Source: Bryobacterales bacterium (lineage in GTDB: Bacteria; Acidobacteriota; Terriglobia; Bryobacterales; UBA6623). From it: a stretch of 64,000 bases of DNA. The DNA lies in the NCBI GenBank assembly GCA_022826925.1, contig JAJDTX010000070.1, forward strand, positions 43,786-107,785. Reading direction: 5' to 3'. The stretch's first letter is position 1; each line of letters begins with the position of its first letter. Under the pieces are notes generated by a model, which was not told where the DNA came from, did not search any database, and saw only the letters and a list, made by a program, of their open reading frames with translations. The translations under genes and the position numbers were made by a program. Shown here one piece after another: positions 7,464-16,163 of the stretch.

Positions 7464-10400
7464 CTAGAACGTGATTCGCACGGCCATCTGCATCTGACGC
7501 ATGGGCCCAGCATTATCGAGGGTCCCGAAGTCGCGGTTCTCCACATTCCCGTTCAAGGACCTGAGATTCACGTGGTTCAGCGCGTTGAACATGTCCGCCC
7601 GGACCTGAAGCCGCGAGGATTCGGTCAAGCTGAAGCTCTTCGACAGGGAGAAATCCACAGTCCACTGGCCCAGGCCGCGGATCCTCCCGACACCGACATT
7701 CCCCGGCCGCTGGGCTATGCCGCGGACCTCCTCGACCCTGGCGAAAGCGGCCGGGTTGAGAAACTGCACATCCTGATGCGAGCCGACGCGCGGGCTGCCG
7801 AAAGTCGTGCCGGGCGGAGCATGGATGTTGCCGCCGACGTAGTCCGCTCGGCAGACCCAAGACTGCGAACAGCCCTGATCGATCCTATCCTCGGGCCGCC
7901 CGGTCGTCCCGGAATATATGCCGGAAACCTGCCATCCCCCGAGGATGCCTCGAACGAGCCCATTGGAATTGGGGAACTTAGGAAGCTCGTAGATCAAGTC
8001 TCCCACGGCCCGGTGCGCTGTGTCGAAGTCGGGCGGGCCGCGCTCGATCGACAGATCGAAGAAGTCCTGAATGGAGTTTTCCGCATCGGTTCCGTAGTAC
8101 ACGCCGACATCGCCGCCGGTGAACGCGAGTGTCTTGCCCCAGGTGTAGTGAAAGTCGAACGACAAGTTGCGCGAGAAGCGCTTGCGCAACGACGTCTGCA
8201 GGGAGTGATTGATCACGCTCTCTCCCATGTCGACGAAATACCCGCCGGGTATGAGCGTGGGATTGGGCCGGATCCCGGTCTGACGGTCGGGCAGGTTGAA
8301 CCGCCGATGCATCGGAAACTTCACGCCGCGCGTCCCCACGTAGCCGATCTCCCACATCAGGTTGGATGTGAGCTGGCGTTGGATGTTGAACTGGTAGTTG
8401 ATCGTGTAGGGGTTCTGAAGGTCGGGCGTGATGAGCGAGAACACCAATTCGTTTCCGCTCTGTTCGATGTCCTGCTGTGCGAGTGGCACGATCTCTTCAT
8501 TGGTGAATGGGTACATCACACCCAGCCGGTTCGCTTCGACCGCGCTGTACCGGACGCGGAATGGAATGTCCGGTCCAGCGACGCTCTGCCTCAGGATTGC
8601 CGGCACCTGCGCGGCGAACATGACCCCGACCCCGCCTCTGATGACGGCGCTGCCCTCATCATCGAGACGGTAAGCGAAGCCAAGCCGCGGGCCGAGATTG
8701 ACCCAGCCGTCATGGTCGATCGGCATGCTGCGCGGGCGACGGGCACCGAAGGCGAAGTTCGTGAAGTCGGCGCCCGGCGGCAGCTCTAGATTCTTGTTGG
8801 TGACATCGATCTTGCCGGTCGGCTCCACCGTGTTGTTGGAGTAGAAGTCGTAGCGCAGGCCCATGTTCAGCGTCAGCCTGTCGCTGGCGCGCCAGTCGTC
8901 CTGGACGAAGCCGCCGACCTCGTACATTCGAGAAGTGTGCGGCCCGTTCGAGCCGAACGAGATCACGGCCGAGTTGATTCGATTGGCCTGCATTTCCTCG
9001 ATGTTGAGGAACTCATAGAGAGGATTCTCGGGATTCGTGCGCGCTCCGCCGTAGTTCACGACCCGGGCTCCGACCTTGATGGTGTGGCTGCCTCGGTTGA
9101 GTGTGAATTTCTGATCGAACGTGGTCGTCGTGCCCTCCATCAGCCAGACCTCGCCGCTGCCCAACGTGAGCGTTCCGCCGACATTGCGAAGCCGAAACCT
9201 CGGGATCCGGTTTTGCCAGTCGATCGTCTCCTCGCGGTCAGGGTCGACCAGCGTGAAAATGTTGTCGAGCCTCTCCATGTCGGCGTAGTTGGAGCCGAAG
9301 CGCGTTTCCGACACCCAAGTCACGCCGGTCTTGGTGTATTGCAAGTTGTAGCGGTCCTGCACGTACTTGTATTCGCGGTCGTTGGCTCCGTTCAGGTTGT
9401 ATCTCGGATCCAGGCCGAACGGACGATTGCGCGTGTAGGTGAACGACAGGTTGCTGGTGTTGGTGACGCGATAGTCCCCCCTGGCAATCACGTGGTTCTC
9501 GCTCCGTTCCCGAGACCCGACCGTCTCGGTTCGCCCGCGGTACTCGTCAAACAGCAAGGTCGGCTCAGGAATGGTGTCCATCAGCATCCTGATTTCCTGG
9601 AACGGAAGCGCGTTGAGGATGGTGGTTCGCAACTCCGGCGTCGGGACGGTTCCAGTCACACGCCGCGAGGCGTATTCGCGGTATCCCTCGTAGGTGGCGA
9701 AGAAGAACAGCCTGTTTTGCTTGATCGGACCACCCAGTGACCCCCCGAACTGATTGAACACCTCGCGGTTCTTCGCAATCTGGGAGCCGTCCGAGTTGTA
9801 GTTCGTCTGGAACGGATTCCGCGCATTGAACACATGCGAGCGATAGTTCTCGAACACGCTGCCGTGGAGTTCATTCGTGCCTTGCTTGCTGATGAGATTG
9901 ATGGTCCCGCTAACCACTCCCCCGTTCTCGGCTTTCATGATTCCGCGCATGACCTGCACTTCGTCCACAGCTTCGATGCTCATCACGTCCATGTAATTGC
10001 GGCCGCCATACTGTTGCAGCGCACGGCCCTCGGACGGATTGGAGTTGGCATCAGTTCCATTGACGGTGACTCCCGTGCCGCTCTTGCCGAGCCCATTGAT
10101 CCGCAGGCTTCCGCCTCCCACGTCGACGCCGCTGGAGAGCCTGAGGACATTCGTGATGTTGCGGCGCCCCAACGGCAGCTCGCTGATCTTCATGGAGTTC
10201 AAGCTCTCGCTCTGCTCGGAGGCCTGGGTATTGACCAAGGGCGGACGGCCCTCGACCGTGACGGTTTCGGTCAGGCTGCCGATTTCGAGGGTGTGCGTCT
10301 GGCGCACAACCTGCGATGCGATCAAGGCGATGCCAGTGCTCTCGTACGTCTTGAAGCCATCAGATTCGACCCTGAGCGTGTAGGTGCCAACCGGCAAGAC

Positions 10401-10616
10401 GTTAAACACGAAGTCACCAGTCGCGCTGATCGGGGCAACATAGACGAGCCCCGTGTCATCGTTGGTGAGAGTCGCCTCACCACCCGGAATGACCGCGCCG
10501 GACGAGTCCTGCACAGTCCCGTACAGCGTCGCCGTCGTTACCTGGCCCCAAATGACGGTCGTCGAGCACAGCAACAATGCCAGCGCGAGACGGAACGCAA
10601 GCGATCCTGATTTCAT
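7464..10616 (-). CDS. Oar-type TonB-dependent receptor with N-terminal carboxypeptidase-regulatory-like domain
   Basis: 1050 residues. A signal peptide (MKSGSLAFRLALALLLCSTTVIWGQ) is followed by a carboxypeptidase-D-like domain (GTVQDSSGAVIPGGEATL, about 30-110). Next comes a plug region with GRNYMDVMSIEAVDEVQVMRG and a long beta-barrel ending in an aromatic strand (MQMAVRITF). It should import a large substrate, perhaps oligosaccharide, across the outer membrane with TonB energy. The ATG was chosen because AAGGGGGG sits at ideal spacing; the frame is open further upstream but that part overlaps a strongly structured leader. A shortened relative is at 28.3-29.0 kb and a second full copy at 36.5-39.6 kb. 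Confidence 0.92.
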   Translation of the reverse strand: MKSGSLAFRLALALLLCSTTVIWGQVTTATLYGTVQDSSGAVIPGGEATLTNDDTGLVYVAPISATGDFVFNVLPVGTYTLRVESDGFKTYESTGIALIASQVVRQTHTLEIGSLTETVTVEGRPPLVNTQASEQSESLNSMKISELPLGRRNITNVLRLSSGVDVGGGSLRINGLGKSGTGVTVNGTDANSNPSEGRALQQYGGRNYMDVMSIEAVDEVQVMRGIMKAENGGVVSGTINLISKQGTNELHGSVFENYRSHVFNARNPFQTNYNSDGSQIAKNREVFNQFGGSLGGPIKQNRLFFFATYEGYREYASRRVTGTVPTPELRTTILNALPFQEIRMLMDTIPEPTLLFDEYRGRTETVGSRERSENHVIARGDYRVTNTSNLSFTYTRNRPFGLDPRYNLNGANDREYKYVQDRYNLQYTKTGVTWVSETRFGSNYADMERLDNIFTLVDPDREETIDWQNRIPRFRLRNVGGTLTLGSGEVWLMEGTTTTFDQKFTLNRGSHTIKVGARVVNYGGARTNPENPLYEFLNIEEMQANRINSAVISFGSNGPHTSRMYEVGGFVQDDWRASDRLTLNMGLRYDFYSNNTVEPTGKIDVTNKNLELPPGADFTNFAFGARRPRSMPIDHDGWVNLGPRLGFAYRLDDEGSAVIRGGVGVMFAAQVPAILRQSVAGPDIPFRVRYSAVEANRLGVMYPFTNEEIVPLAQQDIEQSGNELVFSLITPDLQNPYTINYQFNIQRQLTSNLMWEIGYVGTRGVKFPMHRRFNLPDRQTGIRPNPTLIPGGYFVDMGESVINHSLQTSLRKRFSRNLSFDFHYTWGKTLAFTGGDVGVYYGTDAENSIQDFFDLSIERGPPDFDTAHRAVGDLIYELPKFPNSNGLVRGILGGWQVSGIYSGTTGRPEDRIDQGCSQSWVCRADYVGGNIHAPPGTTFGSPRVGSHQDVQFLNPAAFARVEEVRGIAQRPGNVGVGRIRGLGQWTVDFSLSKSFSLTESSRLQVRADMFNALNHVNLRSLNGNVENRDFGTLDNAGPMRQMQMAVRITF

Positions 10617-10745
10617 GGCTCCCCCCTTCGGGCACAGCCCGGACGCCCCACTTCGGGCCTTGTACGTCCCGCGGCTTACCCTTTCCGGGTAGGCCCGCAG
10701 GCCAGCAACCTGGCCCGGCCAGGCCCTGTGCCATGAGGCACCCTG
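10617..10745 (-). promoter_or_regulatory. Structured 5' leader of the Oar-type receptor gene
   Basis: The 130 nt before the receptor ATG contain four perfect hairpins: GTGCC/GGCAC with loop TCAT at 10728-10741, CCTGGC/GCCAGG at 10709-10723, TACCC/GGGTA at 10677-10691, and CGGGC/GCCCG at 10629-10641. The last abuts the AAGGGGGG ribosome-binding site. The pattern suggests an RNA element controlling translation. I could not match it to cobalamin, cyclic-di-GMP or another riboswitch consensus that I know. Confidence 0.4.
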
Positions 10746-11202
10746 CTCGCGCCCGCTGGATCTCCAGCACGACGGCGGAGGGCAGGCACTAACGAACATT
10801 AGGGCCCGCTGTGATCCTAAGGGCCGGAAAGCGCGCTGGCAAGGAAGAAACCTGCCTTTTCCTGAGAATTCCCGGGAAATCCCTCTCGCGGAACCGTTTG
10901 GCGCCGATGGCGCACAGGGACTGGCCCATCCCGGGTTACGCTCGGGACAGGGACCGAGGCTGACACAAGGTCAGGCGGCGCTTGGCCTTGCCGTCCCGTC
11001 TGCCCTTACGCGGCCAAACCGTTTCCGGGCCGGCCCAGTCTCCAGGGTGCAGGTCAGTCTCTTGAGATTCGGGTCAGCCGGATCGGCGCCACGCTCGGCC
11101 TCCCGCCGCACGCGCCGGGGGCCGCCCGTCTTTGCATGGAGCGACTGCGCCGTCCACGCGCGGGCCAGCTTGGCGGCGAGTCTCTCTCCGCCGACCCTGT
11201 GC
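10746..11202. other. Non-coding region between the divergent receptor and rpmH genes
   Basis: About 450 bases with no supported gene. It should hold promoters for both directions. The octamer AACCGTTT occurs twice (near 10890 and 11014) in the same orientation. DnaA boxes, which can occur next to rpmH, were looked for and not seen. Confidence 0.5.
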
Positions 11203-11208
11203 TAGACT
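11203..11208 (+). promoter_or_regulatory. Candidate extended -10 box of the rpmH operon
   Basis: TGCTAGACT gives a TGN-extended -10 hexamer (TAGACT) 60 nt upstream of the rpmH ATG. No convincing -35 is present at 17 nt, which is tolerated by extended -10 promoters. Confidence 0.35.
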
Positions 11209-11268
11209 GAGGTTTCAGGCTCTTCGGGACCCTGCGGCCCAAGAGACACCCTACGGAAGGGGCAGCGC

Positions 11269-11433
11269 ATGCCGAAGAGAACATACCAGCCGAATCGGCG
11301 CAAGAGAGCGAAGACGCACGGGTTCCGCATTCGGATGAGGACAGCGGGAGGCCGACGTGTGCTCAAAGCTCGCCGCGCCAAGGGGCGCAAGCGCCTCACC
11401 GTCAGCGACGAGAAACGCGGAATTCGCTCCTGA
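11269..11433 (+). CDS. rpmH: 50S ribosomal protein L34
   Basis: 54 residues, very basic, starting [20 protein letters not shown] with the internal [19 protein letters not shown]. These are the hallmark of L34, a small protein of the large ribosomal subunit. The longer acidic-basic tail ([10 protein letters not shown]) makes it slightly longer than the 44-46 residues common in other bacteria. GGAAGGGG at good spacing precedes the ATG. It opens the rpmH-rnpA-yidD-yidC-jag-mnmE run, and the start of rnpA appears to lie inside it. Confidence 0.95.
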   Translation: MPKRTYQPNRRKRAKTHGFRIRMRTAGGRRVLKARRAKGRKRLTVSDEKRGIRS

Positions 11434-11794
11434 TCTAGCCGTCGGCAGGGCGTTCCCGCGGCAACGGCGCATCCTCAAGCGCGCTGACTTCCAAGCAGTC
11501 TATGATGGAGGTGTTCGGGTCGGAGCCCGGCTAGTCACGATCTTTGCGATGGCAACGGGTGCGGACCGTCCCGCCCGCGTCGGCCTGACAGTCACCCGCA
11601 AGATCGGCAACTCCGTAGTCAGGAACCGCTGCAAGCGCTTGCTCCGCGAGGCCGTTCGCCAGCACTGGCGCTCGTTGCCGACCGGCACGGACGTGGTGCT
11701 GCTCGCCCGCTACGGGCTCGCCACGGCACAGGCCCGAGAGGTGGAGAGAGAGATTGCCCGAATGCTGCCCAAGGCCGCGCAAAGGCTCGGCTGA
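11357..11794 (+). CDS. rnpA: Ribonuclease P protein component
   Basis: 145 residues if translation starts at the GTG inside rpmH. The protein binds RNase P RNA and aids 5' maturation of tRNA. The core is [20 protein letters not shown], then [28 protein letters not shown] with the RNR box. Between that GTG and the conserved core (about 38 codons) there is no ATG, GTG or TTG in frame. Either the protein has a long N-terminal extension and overlaps rpmH by 77 nt, or a rare start codon is used. Long rpmH/rnpA overlap is known from Thermus. The end overlaps yidD. Confidence 0.9.
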   Translation: MCSKLAAPRGASASPSATRNAEFAPDLAVGRAFPRQRRILKRADFQAVYDGGVRVGARLVTIFAMATGADRPARVGLTVTRKIGNSVVRNRCKRLLREAVRQHWRSLPTGTDVVLLARYGLATAQAREVEREIARMLPKAAQRLG

Positions 11795-12056
11795 GCCATC
11801 CGAGCGGCGCCGGCGCAGTGTCCCGCAAGCGATCGCGCTGGCGATCCTGCGGGTCTACAAGGTGGCTATATCGCCGCTAGTGCCGCCCTCATGCAGATTC
11901 CACCCGACCTGCTCGGACTATGCGCGCGAAGCCATCGAGTGTCACGGGATTGCCCGCGGCGCTGTGTTGGCGGCCAAGCGGCTGCTGCGCTGCCACCCGT
12001 TCTCGCCCGGCGGAATCGACCTAGTCCCGAAGGCCGTCCGGCGAGTGGACCACTAA
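11754..12056 (+). CDS. yidD: Membrane protein insertion efficiency factor YidD
   Basis: 100 residues with a TTG start overlapping rnpA by 41 nt; no better start lies before the conserved core. The core [28 protein letters not shown] and the tail [13 protein letters not shown] are diagnostic of YidD (DUF37), a small membrane-associated protein that helps YidC-dependent insertion. Cysteines in [12 protein letters not shown] and LLRCHP are conserved in the family. It ends 4 nt before yidC, so coupled expression is likely. Confidence 0.92.
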   Translation: MPECCPRPRKGSAEPSERRRRSVPQAIALAILRVYKVAISPLVPPSCRFHPTCSDYAREAIECHGIARGAVLAAKRLLRCHPFSPGGIDLVPKAVRRVDH

Positions 12057-12060
12057 GCCC

Positions 12061-13776
12061 GTGAACGACGAACAATTTATCCAACGCCGAATGCTCATGG
12101 CAGCGGTCCTTTCGGCCGTGGTGATGGGCCTGTACATCTATCTGGCTCCGCGCCCCGAACCTCCGCCGCAACCCGCGCAGGACACGCTCGAGGAGACCAC
12201 CGCAGCCCCCGCCGAGGCTGGCGGCCAGGCCGAGGCGGAGCAGCGGCGAGCGACTGCCGCCGAGGAGGCCGACGACACCGACGTCGAAGCCGAGACGGAG
12301 CAAACGGTGGTGGTCGAGAACGAGAACTACCGCGTGGAGTTCACCAACCGCGGGGCCGTGGTGACCAGTTGGCAACTCAAGCAATACAACGACTCGCTCG
12401 GCGAGCCGCTCGACCTAGTCCATGCTGACGGGGCCAAGCGCTACGGCATGCCGTTCCGGCTGGTGCGGCCCGGCGGCGACCCGATCGAGGGCACCGACGA
12501 GGCGCTGTTCGCGTTCAACCGCGGCCGAAACGTGCGCAACGCGCCGGAGACCCTGACCTTCGAATACGCAAAGCCCGGGCTGCGAGTCCTCAAGCGCTTC
12601 GCGTTTGGGGCCTCCGGCCACGTCGTGCAGGTCGAGACCCAAGTCGTGGAAGCGGACCGCCCGCAGCGCCACCTGCTGTCCTGGGGCGGAGGATTCGGCG
12701 ACACGGCCCAAGCGGGCAACTCCGTGCACAGCCAGACCTATTACTACACGGACGGCGATATCGAGTACGTGCCCGCAGACGACGCCGAGGACGAGCGCAT
12801 CACCCATTCCGGGCCGTTCCCTTTCGTGGGCATCGGCGACCTGTTCTTCACCGCGGCCGCCATCCCCGAGCCCGGGCAGGACATCCGGATCGAGACCAGC
12901 GCCATCGAGATCGTGCCGGCGGGCGCTGAGCCCGGCGACCAGCAGACCTACGTGGCTGGCGCCTTCGGCGGCGCCACGGACAACCGTTTCCGGCTGTACG
13001 TGGGCCCGAAGAGCCGCTCATCCCTGGCCGAAGTGGGAGAGGTCGGCAACGCGTTTCGCGGCATTGTCGATTACGGCTTCTTCGCCTTCATCGCCGAGCC
13101 AATCTTTCTCATGCTGCGCTGGGTGCACTCCAACGTCGTCGCCAACTGGGGCTGGAGCATCGTGATCGTCACGGTCTTCATCAACACGATCCTGTTTCCG
13201 CTCAAGTACAAGAGCACCAAGTCGATGCGCAAGATGCAGCAGCTGCAGCCGCTCGTGAAGGAGATCAACAACCGCTACAAGGGCGTGACGATGCGCGACC
13301 CGCGCAAGGCCAAGCAAAACGAAGAGCTGCAGGCCCTTTACAAGAAACACAACGCGAACCCCATGGGCGGCTGCCTGCCGATCCTGCTGCAGATGCCCAT
13401 CCTCTTCGCCTTCTACAAGCTGCTCACAGTGGCGATCGAGATCCGGCATGCGGAGTGGCTGTGGGTGTCCGACCTGTCCAACCCCGAGACCCTGGCGATC
13501 CGCGTGCTGCCACTGGCCATGGTGGCCACCCAGTTCTGGTCGCAATCGCTCACGCCGACGCCGACCGCGGACGCCATGCAGGCCCGCATGATGAAGTTCA
13601 TGCCGCTGGTGTTCGGATTCATCTTCTACCAGTTCCAAGCCGGCCTAGTGCTATACTGGCTGACCAGCAATTGTGTGGGCATAGCGCAGCAACTCGTGCT
13701 GAACCGGCTACCGCAAGAGCAATTGGAACTGGACCGCAAGCCGCAGCGGGGCAAGCGGAAAAAGCGCGGCAAGTAG
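12061..13776 (+). CDS. yidC: Membrane protein insertase YidC
   Basis: 571 residues, GTG start. It inserts and folds inner-membrane proteins. It has an N-terminal membrane helix (MAAVLSAVVMGLYIYLAPR) and an Ala/Glu-rich linker. A periplasmic beta-sandwich domain (P1, about 80-340) marks the Gram-negative form. The five-helix core follows, with WGWSIVIVTVFINTILFPLKYK, the cytoplasmic loop MRKMQQLQPLVKEI, and NPMGGCLPILLQMPILFAFY. The basic tail RKPQRGKRKKRGK fits ribosome contact. It lies between yidD and jag, the usual arrangement. Confidence 0.97.
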   Translation: MNDEQFIQRRMLMAAVLSAVVMGLYIYLAPRPEPPPQPAQDTLEETTAAPAEAGGQAEAEQRRATAAEEADDTDVEAETEQTVVVENENYRVEFTNRGAVVTSWQLKQYNDSLGEPLDLVHADGAKRYGMPFRLVRPGGDPIEGTDEALFAFNRGRNVRNAPETLTFEYAKPGLRVLKRFAFGASGHVVQVETQVVEADRPQRHLLSWGGGFGDTAQAGNSVHSQTYYYTDGDIEYVPADDAEDERITHSGPFPFVGIGDLFFTAAAIPEPGQDIRIETSAIEIVPAGAEPGDQQTYVAGAFGGATDNRFRLYVGPKSRSSLAEVGEVGNAFRGIVDYGFFAFIAEPIFLMLRWVHSNVVANWGWSIVIVTVFINTILFPLKYKSTKSMRKMQQLQPLVKEINNRYKGVTMRDPRKAKQNEELQALYKKHNANPMGGCLPILLQMPILFAFYKLLTVAIEIRHAEWLWVSDLSNPETLAIRVLPLAMVATQFWSQSLTPTPTADAMQARMMKFMPLVFGFIFYQFQAGLVLYWLTSNCVGIAQQLVLNRLPQEQLELDRKPQRGKRKKRGK

Positions 13777-13812
13777 TGCGCCGCGGTTCCCGAGCGGCGC
13801 GGCAAAACGACC

Positions 13813-14319
13813 ATGGCAGACATCGAATGGACCGTTGAATCCCTCGGCCCGCTAATCGATGATTTTCTCAACCCCGTCCTCGACGCGGCCGACTTCGACA
13901 TCGACTACGACATATTCGAGGTGAAGGGCAAGCTCGCCGTGATCGGCCCCGAGCTGATGGTCGATTTCGAGGGCAACGACGCGCGCATGCTCCTGCACCG
14001 CCGGGCCGAGCTGCTCCTGGCCTTGGAGCAGCTGACTCTCGAGGCCCTGCGCATCCCGCACCAAGATCGCTACCGGCTGATCTTCGATGTGAACGACTAC
14101 CGCATGCACCGCATCGAAGAGCTGTGCTTGAAGGCCAAGGCCGCGGCGGATCAAGTCAAGCAGACCGGCAAGCCGTACAAGTTCCGCCCGATGACTTCTC
14201 GCGAGCGGCGCATCGTTCATGTCACGCTCAGCGACGACGATGAGATCACGACCCTCTCCGAGGGCACTCCGCCCAACCGCTACACGGTGGTCGAGCCACG
14301 CGCCGACGCAGACAGCTAG
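13813..14319 (+). CDS. jag: Jag/KhpB-like RNA-binding protein (KH-R3H)
   Basis: 168 residues. An atypical acidic KH-like first part (IDYDIFEVKGKLAVIGPELMVDFEG, HRRAELLLALEQLTLEALR) is followed by an R3H domain. That domain includes the segment MTSRERRIVHVTLSDDDEI and the tail EGTPPNRYTVVEP, as in SpoIIIJ-associated proteins. The N-terminal Jag domain of Firmicutes is absent. It probably binds RNA and acts with YidC or in cell-envelope control. It sits 36 nt after yidC and 45 nt before mnmE. Confidence 0.88.
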   Translation: MADIEWTVESLGPLIDDFLNPVLDAADFDIDYDIFEVKGKLAVIGPELMVDFEGNDARMLLHRRAELLLALEQLTLEALRIPHQDRYRLIFDVNDYRMHRIEELCLKAKAAADQVKQTGKPYKFRPMTSRERRIVHVTLSDDDEITTLSEGTPPNRYTVVEPRADADS

Positions 14320-14364
14320 CGGCGGCCAGCGATCGGCAGCCCCGGACAGCCCCTTGAATCGGCC

Positions 14365-15735
14365 GTGCCCCCGCTTGATCCGCATCTGTCCGCGCTGGCG
14401 GCGGATACCATCGTCGCGCCGGCCACGCCAGCCGGGCGGTCGGCCGTGGGGGTGGTCAGGCTGTCGGGCGAGCAGGCGGTTGAGATCGCCGGCGGCCTCT
14501 TGCGGCGACGGCGCTGGCGTCCGCGCGAGGCAGTCCTAGACCACCTGGTCGATGCCGAAGGGGCACTGGTCGACCAAGTATTGGTAACGCTGTTCCAAGC
14601 GCCCGCCAGCTACACGGGCGAAGACGTGGTCGAGATCTCCTGCCACGGCTCTCCCCCTGTGTTGCGGCACGCCGTCGAGCGAGCCGCCGAGCTAGGCGCC
14701 CGCCTAGCCGAGCCCGGAGAATTCACGCGGCGAGCCCGGCGCAACGGCCGCATGGACCTGGTCCAAGCCGAGGCGGTACGCGATCTGATCGACTCTGCGA
14801 CGCTCTACCAAGCCCGAATTGCCGCGCGGCAGACAACCGGGGCGCTCTCCAAGCGGCTGCAAGCCGTCAAGCGGTCGCTGCTCACGCTGATCGCACGGCT
14901 GGAGGCAGGGATCGACTTTGCGGAAGACGACATCGAGGTGGAAGACAGCGCGGCGATCGCGGCGGCGCTGGCGCCGCTGCGACAGCAGCTCGGCACGTTG
15001 GTCGAAGGGTTCACTGTCGGCAAGGTAGTGCGCAGCGGCCTGCGACTCGCCATCGTCGGCCGCCCGAACGTCGGCAAGTCCAGCCTGTTCAACCGCCTCT
15101 TGGAGCGCGAGCGAGCGATCGTCAACCCCGCCGCGGGCACGACGCGGGATGCGATCAGCGAGACTGCGTCATTTGACGGGATACCGGTGGACCTAGTGGA
15201 CACCGCGGGCATCCGGGCGACCGGAGACGCGATCGAATCCGAGGGCGTCGAGCGGTCGTGGCAGAGCTTGCACGACGCCGATTGCGCCCTGGTCGTGGTG
15301 GACCTCTCGCAACCCGATGCGGGCGAAGACGACGAATTGTGGCGGCGCGCGAGGTCGGATTGCCCGGCGCTGCTGGTGGGCAACAAGCTGGACCTGCCGC
15401 GCCGGCGCGGCAAGTCTGAAGAGCTAATCGCCGTGTCGGCCAAGACCGGCGAGGGCATCGCGGATCTGCGCGAACGGATCCGCCAGCGCACCCTGCCCGG
15501 ACTGGACACTCTGCACGAGGGCTCGCTGGTCACCAATATCCGCCAGGAGCAACTGCTGCGCGAGGCGCTGCAGGCGCTCGAAAGGGCATCGGACGGCGTC
15601 CGGGCGAGGGTCCCCCACGAAATGCTGTTGCTCGATCTGTACGAAGCCCTGAGACCTCTCGATGCGATCACCGGAGCGACTTCGGTGGATGACATCTTGG
15701 ACCAGATCTTCTCCACGTTCTGCATCGGCAAATGA
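14365..15735 (+). CDS. mnmE: tRNA uridine-5-carboxymethylaminomethyl(34) synthesis GTPase MnmE
   Basis: 456 residues, GTG start. With MnmG it modifies the wobble uridine of several tRNAs. The N-terminal folate-binding part (DTIVAPATPAGRSAVGVVRLSG, YTGEDVVEISCHG) is followed by a helical domain. The inserted G domain has GRPNVGKSSLFN (P-loop), DTAGIR and NKLD. The terminal FCIGK supplies the catalytic cysteine. All expected motifs are present. It closes the rpmH block; mnmG is not in the window. Confidence 0.97.
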   Translation: MPPLDPHLSALAADTIVAPATPAGRSAVGVVRLSGEQAVEIAGGLLRRRRWRPREAVLDHLVDAEGALVDQVLVTLFQAPASYTGEDVVEISCHGSPPVLRHAVERAAELGARLAEPGEFTRRARRNGRMDLVQAEAVRDLIDSATLYQARIAARQTTGALSKRLQAVKRSLLTLIARLEAGIDFAEDDIEVEDSAAIAAALAPLRQQLGTLVEGFTVGKVVRSGLRLAIVGRPNVGKSSLFNRLLERERAIVNPAAGTTRDAISETASFDGIPVDLVDTAGIRATGDAIESEGVERSWQSLHDADCALVVVDLSQPDAGEDDELWRRARSDCPALLVGNKLDLPRRRGKSEELIAVSAKTGEGIADLRERIRQRTLPGLDTLHEGSLVTNIRQEQLLREALQALERASDGVRARVPHEMLLLDLYEALRPLDAITGATSVDDILDQIFSTFCIGK

Positions 15736-15886
15736 ATCCCGTCGCGCGAGGCGCTGGTGGGTCCCCGGCCGCCGCTGCCCGCCAGCAGAAGCGTTCGCGA
15801 CGTTCGCGTTGCGGTAGCGGACCCGCGCGTGGGAATCTCTTCGCTCTATCGGTCGGTGCGACCGTGTCGAGACTCGAACAGCCAAA

Positions 15887-15892
15887 TATAAT
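15887..15892 (+). promoter_or_regulatory. Perfect -10 box (TATAAT) 5 nt before the purS start codon
   Basis: TATAAT followed by GGGAC and then the TTG start of purS. Transcription would begin at the start codon or one to two bases inside it, so the purS message is probably leaderless. No TTGACA-like -35 was found at 16-18 nt upstream. Confidence 0.5.
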
Positions 15893-15897
15893 GGGAC

Positions 15898-16149
15898 TTG
15901 AAGGCCATCATCCAAGTAGCTCCCAAAAAGACCGTGCTGGACCCGCAGGGACGCGCCATTACCAAGGCCCTCCAAGGCCACGGACACGAGGACATTGTCG
16001 ACGTCCGGCAGGGCAAGTTCTTCGAGATTGAACTTGCGCAGGGGGACAGTCCCGAAGGAGTCCGGGAGCGCCTTGAGCGCCTAGCAGCGGAAGTGCTAGC
16101 CAACCCCGTGATCGAAGACTACGAAGTGACCGTGCTGGACGCGCCCTAG
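15898..16149 (+). CDS. purS: Phosphoribosylformylglycinamidine synthase subunit PurS
   Basis: 83 residues with a TTG start giving MKAIIQVAPKKTVLDPQGRA, typical of PurS. The C-terminal half matches the small dimeric alpha/beta fold (FEIELAQG, LAAEVLANPVIEDYEVTVL). PurS holds the PurL synthetase and PurQ glutaminase together in purine synthesis. Here purQ and purL are not adjacent; the next gene, 14 nt on, is an unusual GlmS homologue. An earlier start would put the TATAAT box inside the gene and add residues not typical of the family. Confidence 0.9.
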   Translation: MKAIIQVAPKKTVLDPQGRAITKALQGHGHEDIVDVRQGKFFEIELAQGDSPEGVRERLERLAAEVLANPVIEDYEVTVLDAP

Positions 16150-16163
16150 CCCGGACAAGCGCT

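Noticed and set aside
10617..10800. Cyclic-di-GMP or cobalamin riboswitch before the receptor gene
   Set aside because: CACAGGGC and GGGACG resemble parts of the cyclic-di-GMP class, but the order and the conserved core do not fit; no B12 box is present.
10746..11268. Possible replication origin near rpmH
   Set aside because: No dnaA gene and no cluster of TTATCCACA-like boxes was seen.
12415..13640. Several open frames opposite yidC
   Set aside because: Antisense of a clearly conserved gene with no domain content of their own.
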